From the NCBI GenBank assembly GCA_964371075.1, contig CAYJKN010000005.1, positions 1 to 64,000 on the forward strand: a DNA stretch of 64,000 nt, read 5' to 3'. Positions 1-6,845 of the stretch are shown in pieces. Position 1 is the first letter of the stretch, and the number at the start of each line of letters is the position of its first letter. The DNA comes from UTCHB3 sp964371075 (GTDB lineage Bacteria; Bacteroidota; Ignavibacteria; Ignavibacteriales; Ignavibacteriaceae). The notes beneath the pieces are model-generated. The model ran no database searches, had not been told where the DNA came from, and was given only the letters and a program-made list of their open reading frames with translations. Position numbers and translations under genes: made by a program.

Positions 1-20
1 GGACGGAGCACACAAAATTA

Positions 21-48
21 CCCGTCCTTGTGACGGGTTTTTTGTTTT
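21..48 (+). terminator. Rho-independent terminator of an upstream gene
   Basis: A short GC hairpin (cccgtc / gacggg) with a 5-base loop is followed directly by a T-rich run. It presumably ends a plus-strand gene lying before the window. The stretch from here to position 200 is AT-rich and I see no gene in it. Confidence 0.75.
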
Positions 49-200
49 AAATTCCCCTTACTGAATTACCTGCCTGGATGAAATCTGATTCTGTATTGAT
101 ATCATTAATTCTTTTATTAAATTGTTTTTGCTTTAGAATATTTAAAGCGAATTCTTAAAAACCAATTTTTGAATGACAACTGAATGAATATTTTAGCCAA

Positions 201-911
201 ATGAAAACTTTAAAATTTGTACTCATATTTTTATCGTTTTACATTTGCCCTGTTCTACCTCAAACTGCGACAATTACTAATAATACTTTCTACCTCCCTC
301 GTTCTCTTCAGGCCGGTGAAGTGATCCATAATATTGGATTAAGCTCCACCAAACTCCCTGAGGATGTTATTGAAACTGATGATTCATTTTTATCGCCTCT
401 CTTCACTTATAAATTAAAAGTTGGTGTCCTTGACAATCTTCTTGCCGAAGGCTCAATTGAATCTAACATTGTAACATTCAGTTTTTCATCGGGGTTGAAG
501 TGGAATCATAATTTTGGTGATGTCCGATTGTCGGTAGGTACAGATTTGGCTTTCTGGTTTGGGCGTCTAAAAAGTTACGGTTTTGATACAGGAATTGATG
601 GTTGGAATCTGTCACCCAATATCACTCTGGGTTATACATTCCCCAACTTTAGTGTCAGTGTAAAATCTGAAGTGATGCTTATTTTAACTCAATCGACTCG
701 AAATGGAGATATCCATACAGTAAACACATTTCATACAATGGCCGGTTATTCCATTGGGGCTTACATCGAACAACCGTTATGGAAAAATAATTTTGTAGTT
801 GTTGGTTTTAAGGCAAATTACGCCCGCTTTTATTATCCTCTCTGGGCGGGATTCTCAACTTTCGACCGGTTTTTCTTCCTTCCTGAATTTATTTTTAGTT
901 TTAACCTATGA
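201..911 (+). CDS. Secreted barrel-like outer-membrane protein, unknown function
   Basis: I do not recognise a named family. The 236-residue product starts with a hydrophobic signal peptide (about residues 1-20, ending LPQ). The rest alternates polar and aromatic residues in amphipathic beta-strands separated by short turns and ends in a phenylalanine-rich strand, the usual look of a small outer-membrane beta-barrel. It is the first gene of a tight three-gene operon: its stop overlaps the next start in an ATGA arrangement. The operon context suggests a role at the outer membrane near the phosphodiesterase lipoprotein, but that is inference. No strong Shine-Dalgarno sequence is visible before the ATG. 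Confidence 0.8.
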   Translation: MKTLKFVLIFLSFYICPVLPQTATITNNTFYLPRSLQAGEVIHNIGLSSTKLPEDVIETDDSFLSPLFTYKLKVGVLDNLLAEGSIESNIVTFSFSSGLKWNHNFGDVRLSVGTDLAFWFGRLKSYGFDTGIDGWNLSPNITLGYTFPNFSVSVKSEVMLILTQSTRNGDIHTVNTFHTMAGYSIGAYIEQPLWKNNFVVVGFKANYARFYYPLWAGFSTFDRFFFLPEFIFSFNL

Positions 912-2161
912 AAAAAGTAACACTTCTGCTCTGTTTGGGAGTCATGTTACTCCTTTCATCCTGCGATAATGGTGTAGAAGTTCTGCACCCGATTGTAGAT
1001 CCATCAGGGATTTTGGGAACAACCGACCCTTTCCCAAACAAGGCTAAACCCTGGATGGAAGGAATTTACACAGTCGAATCCGGGAACTCAGTTTTTGGGA
1101 AACAGGTGGTTTTGAAGTGGAGTAATGACAACCTTTCAATTTTTACTTCAAAAAATGCCGGATACGCCGTCTTACAAGGGGGTGAGATCGATTCAGTCTT
1201 CTATTTTGAAGGGTATTGGAGATTCAGGACAAGTACAGAAACAGGCACAGTAAGTTTTCAAATTTCCAAAGTCGAGGGTGGAGCAATTCTCACCGGGAAA
1301 GATTCAACAGGGGGAGAGATTGTACTTAGAGGTTCTTTTGGTAACGGCACTCAGCCTGCTAATACAGAAGTTGTCCTCAGATTTTTACGACCCTTTAGTG
1401 AATTTGTTAAACAGAATAAATTTTATATTCTTGCGCACAGAGGTGGTGGCAGAAACTCAGACTATCTGGGTGTATCGGAAAATACTCTGGAGATAATAAA
1501 AGAATCTGAAGGGTATGGTGCCAATGGAGTAGAACTTGATGTAAAACTTAGCAGCGATGGTGTCCCTTTTATTTATCATGATGATGATATCAATCTTAGA
1601 ACAACCCAAAAAGGTGTTTTGTGGGGGAATATTGAACAATTTACCTGGAATCTGATCAGTGCCTTTGTTACTTTAAAAAACGGTGAAAAAATACCCTCAT
1701 TAATCGAGGCTCTCGATTGTATAGTTCAAGAAACCTCTGTCTCATTTGTCTGGCTCGATTTAAAATCTTCTCGAAATGAAATTCCCATTGTTACCGAAAT
1801 AGTTTTGGAGATGCTCAAAAAAGGTTTTGTTAAGAAAAGAGACCTTCAGATTGTTATTGGAATTCCCTCCGAAGACAAATTGACAAATCTTGTTAAAATG
1901 AAAGATTTTACTACAATCCCGACACTGTGTGAACTCGATATTAATTCGGTTCGAAAAGCAAATTCAAAATATTGGGCTCCAAGGTGGACACTTGGAACTC
2001 AAACCCCGACTGTGTTGGAGCTTCAAAATGAGGGGAGAGGTGTCTTTGTCTGGACGATGGATGACCCGGCTTTTATCGAAAGTTTCCTTACTGAGGGAAA
2101 ATTTAACGGGATTCTTACAAATTACCCGTCACTTGTTGCATATTATCATTACACAAGGTAG
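908..2161 (+). CDS. Glycerophosphodiester phosphodiesterase lipoprotein
   Basis: This is a lipoprotein with a GDPD-type TIM barrel, predicted to hydrolyse glycerophosphodiesters to glycerol-3-phosphate and an alcohol in the cell envelope. The signal sequence ends in a lipobox (LSSC, Cys19). An approximately 150-residue beta-rich N-terminal region that I cannot name precedes the catalytic domain, which starts near residue 173. GDPD signature residues are visible: His177-Arg178, Glu191-Asn192, Glu209 and Asp211 of the ELD motif, and the second histidine His224 followed by three aspartates. The length (417) exceeds a bare GDPD (about 250) because of the N-terminal extension. The start overlaps the previous stop by four bases, implying translational coupling. 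Confidence 0.9.
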   Translation: MKKVTLLLCLGVMLLLSSCDNGVEVLHPIVDPSGILGTTDPFPNKAKPWMEGIYTVESGNSVFGKQVVLKWSNDNLSIFTSKNAGYAVLQGGEIDSVFYFEGYWRFRTSTETGTVSFQISKVEGGAILTGKDSTGGEIVLRGSFGNGTQPANTEVVLRFLRPFSEFVKQNKFYILAHRGGGRNSDYLGVSENTLEIIKESEGYGANGVELDVKLSSDGVPFIYHDDDINLRTTQKGVLWGNIEQFTWNLISAFVTLKNGEKIPSLIEALDCIVQETSVSFVWLDLKSSRNEIPIVTEIVLEMLKKGFVKKRDLQIVIGIPSEDKLTNLVKMKDFTTIPTLCELDINSVRKANSKYWAPRWTLGTQTPTVLELQNEGRGVFVWTMDDPAFIESFLTEGKFNGILTNYPSLVAYYHYTR

Positions 2162-2164
2162 AGA

Positions 2165-2755
2165 ATGTTAAAAAAACTTTTATTCCTTGTTGTAATCTCG
2201 ATAAGCACAATCATTCCCCAGGGTAGAGATTCTCTCTATTCACTTAATTTGGAAGTTGGGGCGGGATATTCATATCACTTGACTGATCTTGACATGCCTG
2301 ATGTCAATCTTCACGGATTTAATGGAACTTTAAGAATAATGTGGCAACCCGAACACCTCCTGAAGATTGGATTAGAGACCGGTTATCATCAATTGTATTC
2401 ACTTGACAAAGTGATAAATCTCACCGGAATTGGGAGAAGTAATGCGGAAATTTCGATGTTTTCAATCCCACTTCTTGCGGTTTTTTCCATGACTGTCTTC
2501 CCGCAGATGATACCAGAATTGGAAATCAAATTCTCTTCGGGAGTCATGTTCCTGAACACCCGAGGAAATGGATTTGGATCGAAGGCAAGCAGCTCCCAGA
2601 TCACTCTTGGTTTCTCCGGTGCTGCAACATATTTAAAACCTCTCAACCAACATTTTGCTATGGGTGCAGAACTAAAATATTATAATTTTGCAAAAATCGA
2701 TGATGGAAATTTGTCACTTCAATTCATTTTCACCTACAAATTTATGCGTTGGTAA
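2165..2755 (+). CDS. Small outer-membrane beta-barrel protein, unknown function
   Basis: The 196-residue product has a signal peptide (residues 1-19, ending IIPQG) followed by about eight alternating amphipathic strands rich in Gly, Tyr and Phe. It ends YKFMRW, a C-terminal aromatic typical of outer-membrane barrels. The organisation resembles OmpA-like or OmpW-like eight-stranded porins, but I cannot assign a family. It begins three bases after the phosphodiesterase stop and is the last gene of the operon; a hairpin terminator lies about 165 bases downstream. Confidence 0.8.
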   Translation: MLKKLLFLVVISISTIIPQGRDSLYSLNLEVGAGYSYHLTDLDMPDVNLHGFNGTLRIMWQPEHLLKIGLETGYHQLYSLDKVINLTGIGRSNAEISMFSIPLLAVFSMTVFPQMIPELEIKFSSGVMFLNTRGNGFGSKASSSQITLGFSGAATYLKPLNQHFAMGAELKYYNFAKIDDGNLSLQFIFTYKFMRW

Positions 2756-2860
2756 ATTGTATTGGAGGACGCAAATCTGCCCCGGCAGACAATGCACACG
2801 CAGTTTAAACTGAGTGTCGCAGAGGGAGAATTTCCCCTTTTCACCGGAGGTGAATCCACA

Positions 2861-2890
2861 TTCGTAGCGTCCCGATTGCCGTCTGCAAAA
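2861..2890 (+). repeat. 30-bp interspersed repeat, copy 1
   Basis: This stretch is an exact inverted match to 5542-5571, and its inner 20 bases (cgtcccgattgccgtctgca) recur at 45457-45476. It lies in a non-coding gap. A small hairpin, tcacc-gga-ggtga, sits just before it, and GC hairpins also lie near the other copies. Confidence 0.9.
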
Positions 2891-2920
2891 ACGAAAAAAC
2901 TCAAAGATTTTCCCCTACAA

Positions 2921-2957
2921 AAAAAAGTGCGAACCTTTAACAAATTCGCACTTTTTT
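2921..2957. terminator. Bidirectional terminator hairpin
   Basis: A 13-bp perfect stem (aaaaaagtgcgaa / ttcgcactttttt) encloses an 11-base loop, with an A run before and a T run after. It can end the plus-strand operon finishing at 2755 and the minus-strand small genes finishing at 2994. Confidence 0.85.
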
Positions 2958-2993
2958 AATCTTATCGATTTAGTCATCATTTACATAAATGAA

Positions 2994-3119
2994 TTATTCC
3001 TCTGAAATGGCATCATCACCCTTTTTCTGGGTTTTAACCGCTTTCCGAAGGAAATAGACAAGAAACGAAATTATTGTCGTCCAGGCTATTACCATGGTTA
3101 TAATTGCAGGAGTTTCCAT
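2994..3119 (-). CDS. 41-residue single-span membrane protein, MetS-like
   Basis: I read this directly from the minus strand. The product starts METPAIITMV, has one strongly hydrophobic segment (about residues 5-25), then a basic patch (RKAVKTQKK) and an acidic tail (GDDAISEE). Size and layout resemble the small MetS-type accessory subunits of sodium:neurotransmitter-symporter-family transporters, but no such large subunit is adjacent, so the match is tentative. The gene lies 20 bases after a second tiny membrane-protein gene on the same strand. An AGGG 14-17 bases before the ATG is a weak ribosome site. A terminator follows. Confidence 0.6.
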   Translation of the reverse strand: METPAIITMVIAWTTIISFLVYFLRKAVKTQKKGDDAISEE

Positions 3120-3139
3120 AAAATATCAGCCCTGTAAAA

Positions 3140-3250
3140 TTAGAAACCGATGATGAATTTCAACAGCAGGGCAATTGTACCCACTATCAGAGTCCCAAAC
3201 ATAATCATTGCAAAAAGGGATGAACTCTCTTTTTTTTCTTTGCTTTCCAT
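3140..3250 (-). CDS. 36-residue single-span membrane protein
   Basis: The product begins with a charged segment (MESKEKKE), followed by one hydrophobic helix (about residues 11-31) and a short end (KFIIGF). A clear ribosome binding site, AAGAGAG, lies six to seven bases before the ATG. This and the even codon use make it a credible gene despite its size. It is first of a two-gene unit with the 41-residue membrane protein. An inverted repeat lies 44 bases upstream. I cannot assign a function; a small accessory or regulatory subunit of a membrane transporter is one possibility. Confidence 0.6.
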   Translation of the reverse strand: MESKEKKESSSLFAMIMFGTLIVGTIALLLKFIIGF

Positions 3251-3293
3251 ATAATTCTCTCTTTAAATATCAATTGAATAAATACAAATACAA

Positions 3294-3309
3294 CACCACA
3301 TGTGTGGTG
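3294..3309. promoter_or_regulatory. Inverted repeat upstream of the small membrane-protein genes
   Basis: Two perfect 7-bp arms, caccaca and tgtggtg, flank a 2-base centre. The site lies 44 bases before the start of the 36-residue protein, a plausible position for an operator. No T tract follows it, so it is unlikely to be a terminator. Confidence 0.35.
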
Positions 3310-3366
3310 AACACATGAGGCGGCATCTGTTATTTGATGAATGAATAATTGAATAAATGTGATGAA

Positions 3367-3696
3367 TTATACGGTAGGTGGAGCCTTGTTTGTGGGAAGT
3401 AGAACTGACGGTGCGGAGTAAATTCCGGTCGGTTCTGAGATAACAATTTCCACAAATCCGGGGACATTATTAATATCAACAATTTCCCATACATCATGAA
3501 TATCTATTGTAGTCTGGGAAACAGGTGTTATATGTTTGGGGATTTTTGCAGAAGTGAAGTAGTGGGCTTTGGGGTCAAGCCCTCTCGGTTTAAAGGAAAC
3601 GATTGAGGATGTACCTATCCCGGTTCCACCAGCCATCGACAAGAGGGTGGTGAACATATAGACATAAAGTACAAGCGTCCGGTTAAACCGTTTCAC
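3367..3696 (-). CDS. Small hypothetical exported protein
   Basis: The 109-residue reading frame starts with GTG, preceded by a CAGG ribosome site at good spacing. The N-terminus is basic then hydrophobic (about residues 8-24, containing LYVYMFTTLL), which could be a signal peptide or membrane anchor. The remainder is short beta-rich sequence with a DIHDVWEIVDINNVPGFVEI stretch and a proline-rich tail. No family is recognised. It sits upstream of the two tiny membrane-protein genes on the same strand, separated by 116 bases containing an inverted repeat. It may be spurious. Confidence 0.4.
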   Translation of the reverse strand: MKRFNRTLVLYVYMFTTLLSMAGGTGIGTSSIVSFKPRGLDPKAHYFTSAKIPKHITPVSQTTIDIHDVWEIVDINNVPGFVEIVISEPTGIYSAPSVLLPTNKAPPTV

Positions 3697-3714
3697 AAAA
3701 ATACCTGAGATTAA

Positions 3715-3909
3715 TTATCTAAATGTACAATTATTGTTGTAGATATACAACTTGAGAACTTTAGAACTTGGGAACTTCAGAACCTCGGAGCTTGAGAACT
3801 TCAGTATTTTAGTTGTTAATTCAAACTCATCCGCGTTTATCCGCCTACTCCGCTTCATCCGTGAAAACTCCACGTCACGAAAAATCACACATGTATTCTC
3901 CGCCCGTGC
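3715..3909. repeat. Low-complexity repeat block (ctt-gag-aac and tccg families)
   Basis: About 80 bases of near-repeats built on gaacttNag units are followed by units of the type atccgcgtttatccgc. The same two families recur at 8593-8690 and 43811-44130. A 6-bp inverted repeat (gttgta-gata-tacaac, 3736-3751) marks the left end. No coding function is apparent. The block abuts the truncated 5' end of the neighbouring pseudogene. Confidence 0.75.
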
Positions 3910-4671
3910 ACTACAATCCACTGTAGAAGATCTTTTTTAATGGCACCAGGCTGTTCAACCTTGTAAATTGGTGAAAAAAGAAACAATAGATAAAGCTTTT
4001 ACATGGTATAAATTGGCAGATGGAAGTGAAACGGATTACGGATATGGCTGGCGCCTTGGCAATGTTTATGACAGTACTTCTATCTGGTGTGCTGGTCTTA
4101 TCACCGGTTTTGGAACGATGGAAATCTATTTACTCAAAGAAGATATTTTTGTAGCCATTTTTTTCAATTGCGATTGTTATTATCCTTAAGATATTGCCTT
4201 AAAACTGGCAGCCGTTACAGCCGGAAGACCTTATAAATACAAAGAAATTTCTTCAGAAGATATGGTTTTAGAAAGATACACAGGTGTTTATGAAAACGAA
4301 GTGGCAACGAAGTTTGGTATAAAACGAATAAATCAATTCCTGATACAAACGGAATAAAAGTTGACAGGAAAATATTGGAATCTTATGTGGGTTTATATGA
4401 AGTTACGCCTGATTTCACTTTTTTGATCATCAAAAAAGAAGACAAACTATTATTACAAGCTCCGGTACAAGAGTTACTTCAAATGTTTGCTGATACCGAG
4501 ACCAAATTCTTTTTGAAGGTTAATGATGCCCAATTTGAATTTGTCAAAGTTGATGAGGACAATTATGCTACAAATATATATTCTTCTTCGAGGAAATTTT
4601 TAGGACAATCTTCAGAAAATTTTTCAGTAGAATTTTTACAAAATACTATAATTACCGTTGGTTTACCATAA
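3910..4671 (+). pseudogene. Decayed beta-lactamase-family serine hydrolase (3' fragment)
   Basis: This is the C-terminal part of a class C beta-lactamase-like serine hydrolase. In one frame it reads STVEDLF, a TAA at 3938, then WHQAV..KLVKKETIDKAFTWYKLADGSETDYGYGWRLG. A second TAA at 4187 follows, and the same frame continues with DIALKLAAVTAGRP and ERYTGVYENE. A frameshift near 4315-4330 moves the match to another frame, which carries a DUF3471-like tail (ESYVGLYEVTPDF...) to 4671. The catalytic N-terminal two thirds are missing and the 5' edge meets a repeat block. The gene is therefore 5'-truncated with two nonsense codons and at least one frameshift. It is distinct from the intact serine hydrolase at 5733-6845. 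Confidence 0.8.
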
Positions 4672-4716
4672 ATTGCCGTCTATTGATCTTTTATTTAAAT
4701 AGCTTGACTGATTTCT

Positions 4717-4724
4717 TATTTTTG
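4717..4724 (+). promoter_or_regulatory. Putative -7 element (TAnnTTTG) for the DUF4395 gene
   Basis: The sequence TATTTTTG fits the TAnnTTTG core known for Bacteroidota housekeeping promoters. It lies 88 bases before the start of the downstream gene. A matching upstream element at the usual distance is not obvious. Confidence 0.3.
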
Positions 4725-4811
4725 CATTTGACCATAAATTTCAGAATAAACCCGGATCAAAAATAGTAACATGGATATCGCGAAACTTAAAGAAAGAAGG
4801 ATTAAAATCTA

Positions 4812-5474
4812 ATGAATAAAATAATTTACTTTGGAGAAAATGTTGATGGATATGACATTCCTGTCTTAAATGAACGTGAAATAAGAGCTGCAGCAGGAAT
4901 ATTATTTTTAATAATGTTTATCTCAATTATGGTAGTTATTCTTAAAGGGGATTTTTCACTTCTAAAGTACGCTATTACACTATTCTTTACAGATATTCTG
5001 ATTCGTGTAGTTATCAATCCCAAATTTTCTCCTTTTTTAATAATTGGGCGTTTAATAGTCAGGAACCAGGTGCCAGAATATGTTGGTGCTCAGCAAAAAA
5101 GATTTGCATGGATAATTGGTTTAGTTTTGTCAGCAATAGTTTTTACAAGTATAGCGGTATTGAATATACACAGTCCTCTTACTGGTATTATATGTTTGGT
5201 TTGCCTTATATTCTTATTCTTCGAAACAGCGTTTGGTATTTGTCTGGGCTGCAAATTTTATTCAATGTTTTATAAAAGAAAAGCTCAGTACTGCCCCGGC
5301 GAGGTTTGTGATTTAAAATCAAGACAAGAAATTCAGAAAACATCCTCTGTTCAACTGGTTATTGTCGTGGGATTTATCGCATACATCTTCCTTGTAGTAT
5401 TTGTATTCAGTGACTATTTTAATATAAACCCACATATTTCATTTAGTCCTGATAGTTCTGAACAAGTTAAATAA
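4812..5474 (+). CDS. DUF4395 family integral membrane protein
   Basis: The 220-residue protein shows the DUF4395 hallmarks: an N-terminal LNEREIRAAAGI motif just before the first membrane helix, and a later ICLGCKFY cysteine motif. Four to five membrane helices are visible (about residues 27-45, 50-62, 97-117, 122-145 and 178-200). The family is often found near thiol-redox or sulfur-handling proteins, but its function is unknown. No such neighbour exists here. AAGGA about ten bases before the ATG is the likely ribosome site. A 13-codon reading frame (4771-4812) ends overlapping this start as TAATG. The gene is followed immediately by repeats. Confidence 0.85.
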   Translation: MNKIIYFGENVDGYDIPVLNEREIRAAAGILFLIMFISIMVVILKGDFSLLKYAITLFFTDILIRVVINPKFSPFLIIGRLIVRNQVPEYVGAQQKRFAWIIGLVLSAIVFTSIAVLNIHSPLTGIICLVCLIFLFFETAFGICLGCKFYSMFYKRKAQYCPGEVCDLKSRQEIQKTSSVQLVIVVGFIAYIFLVVFVFSDYFNINPHISFSPDSSEQVK

Positions 5475-5522
5475 AAAATCTCCTCTGCGGAACTCCGTTT
5501 AATCTGCGTGTATCTGCGTCCC
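5474..5522 (+). repeat. 49-bp direct repeat, copy 1
   Basis: The 49 bases starting aaaaatctcctctgcggaac are identical to 5596-5644, in the same orientation. The second half (atctgcgtgtatctgcgtcc) recurs at about 44011-44030. It overlaps the last base of the DUF4395 gene. Confidence 0.9.
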
Positions 5523-5541
5523 ATTCCCTTACGGTTAATCG

Positions 5542-5571
5542 TTTTGCAGACGGCAATCGGGACGCTACGAA
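5542..5571 (-). repeat. 30-bp interspersed repeat, copy 2 (inverted)
   Basis: This is the exact reverse complement of 2861-2890. Together the two copies form inverted repeats around the 2.65-kb stretch holding the small membrane genes, the pseudogene and the DUF4395 gene. Confidence 0.9.
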
Positions 5572-5595
5572 TATTTATTCCCCTCCAGGGAAAAG

Positions 5596-5644
5596 AAAAA
5601 TCTCCTCTGCGGAACTCCGTTTAATCTGCGTGTATCTGCGTCCC
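5596..5644 (+). repeat. 49-bp direct repeat, copy 2
   Basis: This is identical to 5474-5522. It is followed to about 5690 by further tccgtggaaatc-type units, then by a short tandem of the type gcattattggatt. The remaining gap before 5733 has no gene. Confidence 0.9.
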
Positions 5645-5732
5645 CTTCATCCGTGGAAATCAGTGTTAATCCGTGGAATCCGCGTAACTATCCCCATTAC
5701 TGCATTATTGGATTATTGCATTATTGGATTTT

Positions 5733-6845
5733 CTAAAGATCTCCAACTTCCCGGACAATTGCATCCCATACTCCAAGTCCACCGGCACCATTGGTCATGA
5801 TCACAATTCCTGAACCTTTTTTCCTGTTAAATTGGCTGTAACATTTAAATCCTGAACCATTGGCTCCACTGTGGTAACAGATATCACCTTCAAGAGTTGA
5901 ATCGATAACCCAGCCGAGTCCACGAAAAATGTCAATTCCGTTTGCTTTTCCGGGTCGAATTTGAGGTTCACGGGTAGTAACTTTTATTTGTGGTGTTAAC
6001 ATCTGATCGATAAACTCTGTCGAAAGCGCGTCTCCACCGGGACGGTCTAAAGCCATAACATCAAGTAAAAACAGAGCATAATCAATTGCCGAACAATAAA
6101 GTGAATACCCGGCATTTGCTCTTGAATAGGAAGTTTTTTTATTGAACTTCCCAAGGGTGTCGTGACCGGCAGCAAGGTTCCCATCAAACTCCGCTGAATA
6201 GACAAAACTTGAGTTTTTCATAAGATTTCGGTCAAAAAGAGTCTCCTTTGCCAACACTTCCAGCGATTTGCCGGTTATTTTTTCCACAACCTTTTGCAGG
6301 TAATACATCCCCTCGCCTGAGTAGCTAAATTTTGATCCCGGTTCAAACTCTATTGGAAGATATCCAGACTCTTCATCGTCTCCCGGACGCCAGTTTGGCA
6401 ATCCTGCGGTGTGGGAGAGCAACATTCTTGCCGTGATCCTTTTTCTCAGTTCCTGCCCTTGGAATGCAGGATCGTCATAAATGGTCCAGACGGGGGAATC
6501 GAGTTTAAGATTCCCTGGTTCCACCTGTTTCATCGCCAGATATGCAAACACCGGTTTTGTCATGGAACAAGCTTCAAACATCGTCTCATCCGTAACAGGT
6601 TCATTTGTTCGAACATCCTTAACTCCAAAACCGCGTGAATATACCATTTCATAATCCCTGAGTATGACATAAGACACCCCGGGAACATTAAACTTTGCCT
6701 GAAGTGCAGGGATCATACTGTCAACTTTGGCTATTATCTCGTCTGTGGATTTGTAATCCTGACCCTTAACAACAAAACCACCTGCACACATCACCGTAAA
6801 GATAAAGAAGAGTCTGCGGAAATCAGGATAAAACAACTTCATCAT
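5733..6845 (-). CDS. Exported beta-lactamase-family serine hydrolase
   Basis: This is a periplasmic penicillin-binding-protein/class C beta-lactamase-fold hydrolase; the substrate cannot be read from sequence (peptide, ester or beta-lactam). A signal peptide covers about residues 1-29 (ending VKGQ). The active-site motifs are intact: SxxK as Ser94-Met-Thr-Lys97, the YxN-equivalent as Tyr175-Ser-Gly, and HxG as His325-Ser-Gly. The SHTAGLP motif typical of the family follows the first. The length (370) is normal. Its start overlaps the stop of the upstream PLP enzyme by four bases (ATGA), so the two form an operon. The pairing could mean a D-amino-acid or peptide-handling role, but this is inference. 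Confidence 0.9.
   Translation of the reverse strand: MMKLFYPDFRRLFFIFTVMCAGGFVVKGQDYKSTDEIIAKVDSMIPALQAKFNVPGVSYVILRDYEMVYSRGFGVKDVRTNEPVTDETMFEACSMTKPVFAYLAMKQVEPGNLKLDSPVWTIYDDPAFQGQELRKRITARMLLSHTAGLPNWRPGDDEESGYLPIEFEPGSKFSYSGEGMYYLQKVVEKITGKSLEVLAKETLFDRNLMKNSSFVYSAEFDGNLAAGHDTLGKFNKKTSYSRANAGYSLYCSAIDYALFLLDVMALDRPGGDALSTEFIDQMLTPQIKVTTREPQIRPGKANGIDIFRGLGWVIDSTLEGDICYHSGANGSGFKCYSQFNRKKGSGIVIMTNGAGGLGVWDAIVREVGDL

Noticed and set aside
2762..2959. A 65-codon plus-strand frame after the first operon
   Set aside because: It runs through the 30-bp dispersed repeat and the terminator stem, so it is unlikely to be a gene.
4725..4820. A short frame reading KPGSKIVTWISRNLKKEGLKSNE and a 13-codon frame before the DUF4395 gene
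   Set aside because: The first looks protein-like but has no start codon or ribosome site and runs into the DUF4395 gene in another frame. It may be the tail of a lost gene, but there is too little to support a feature.
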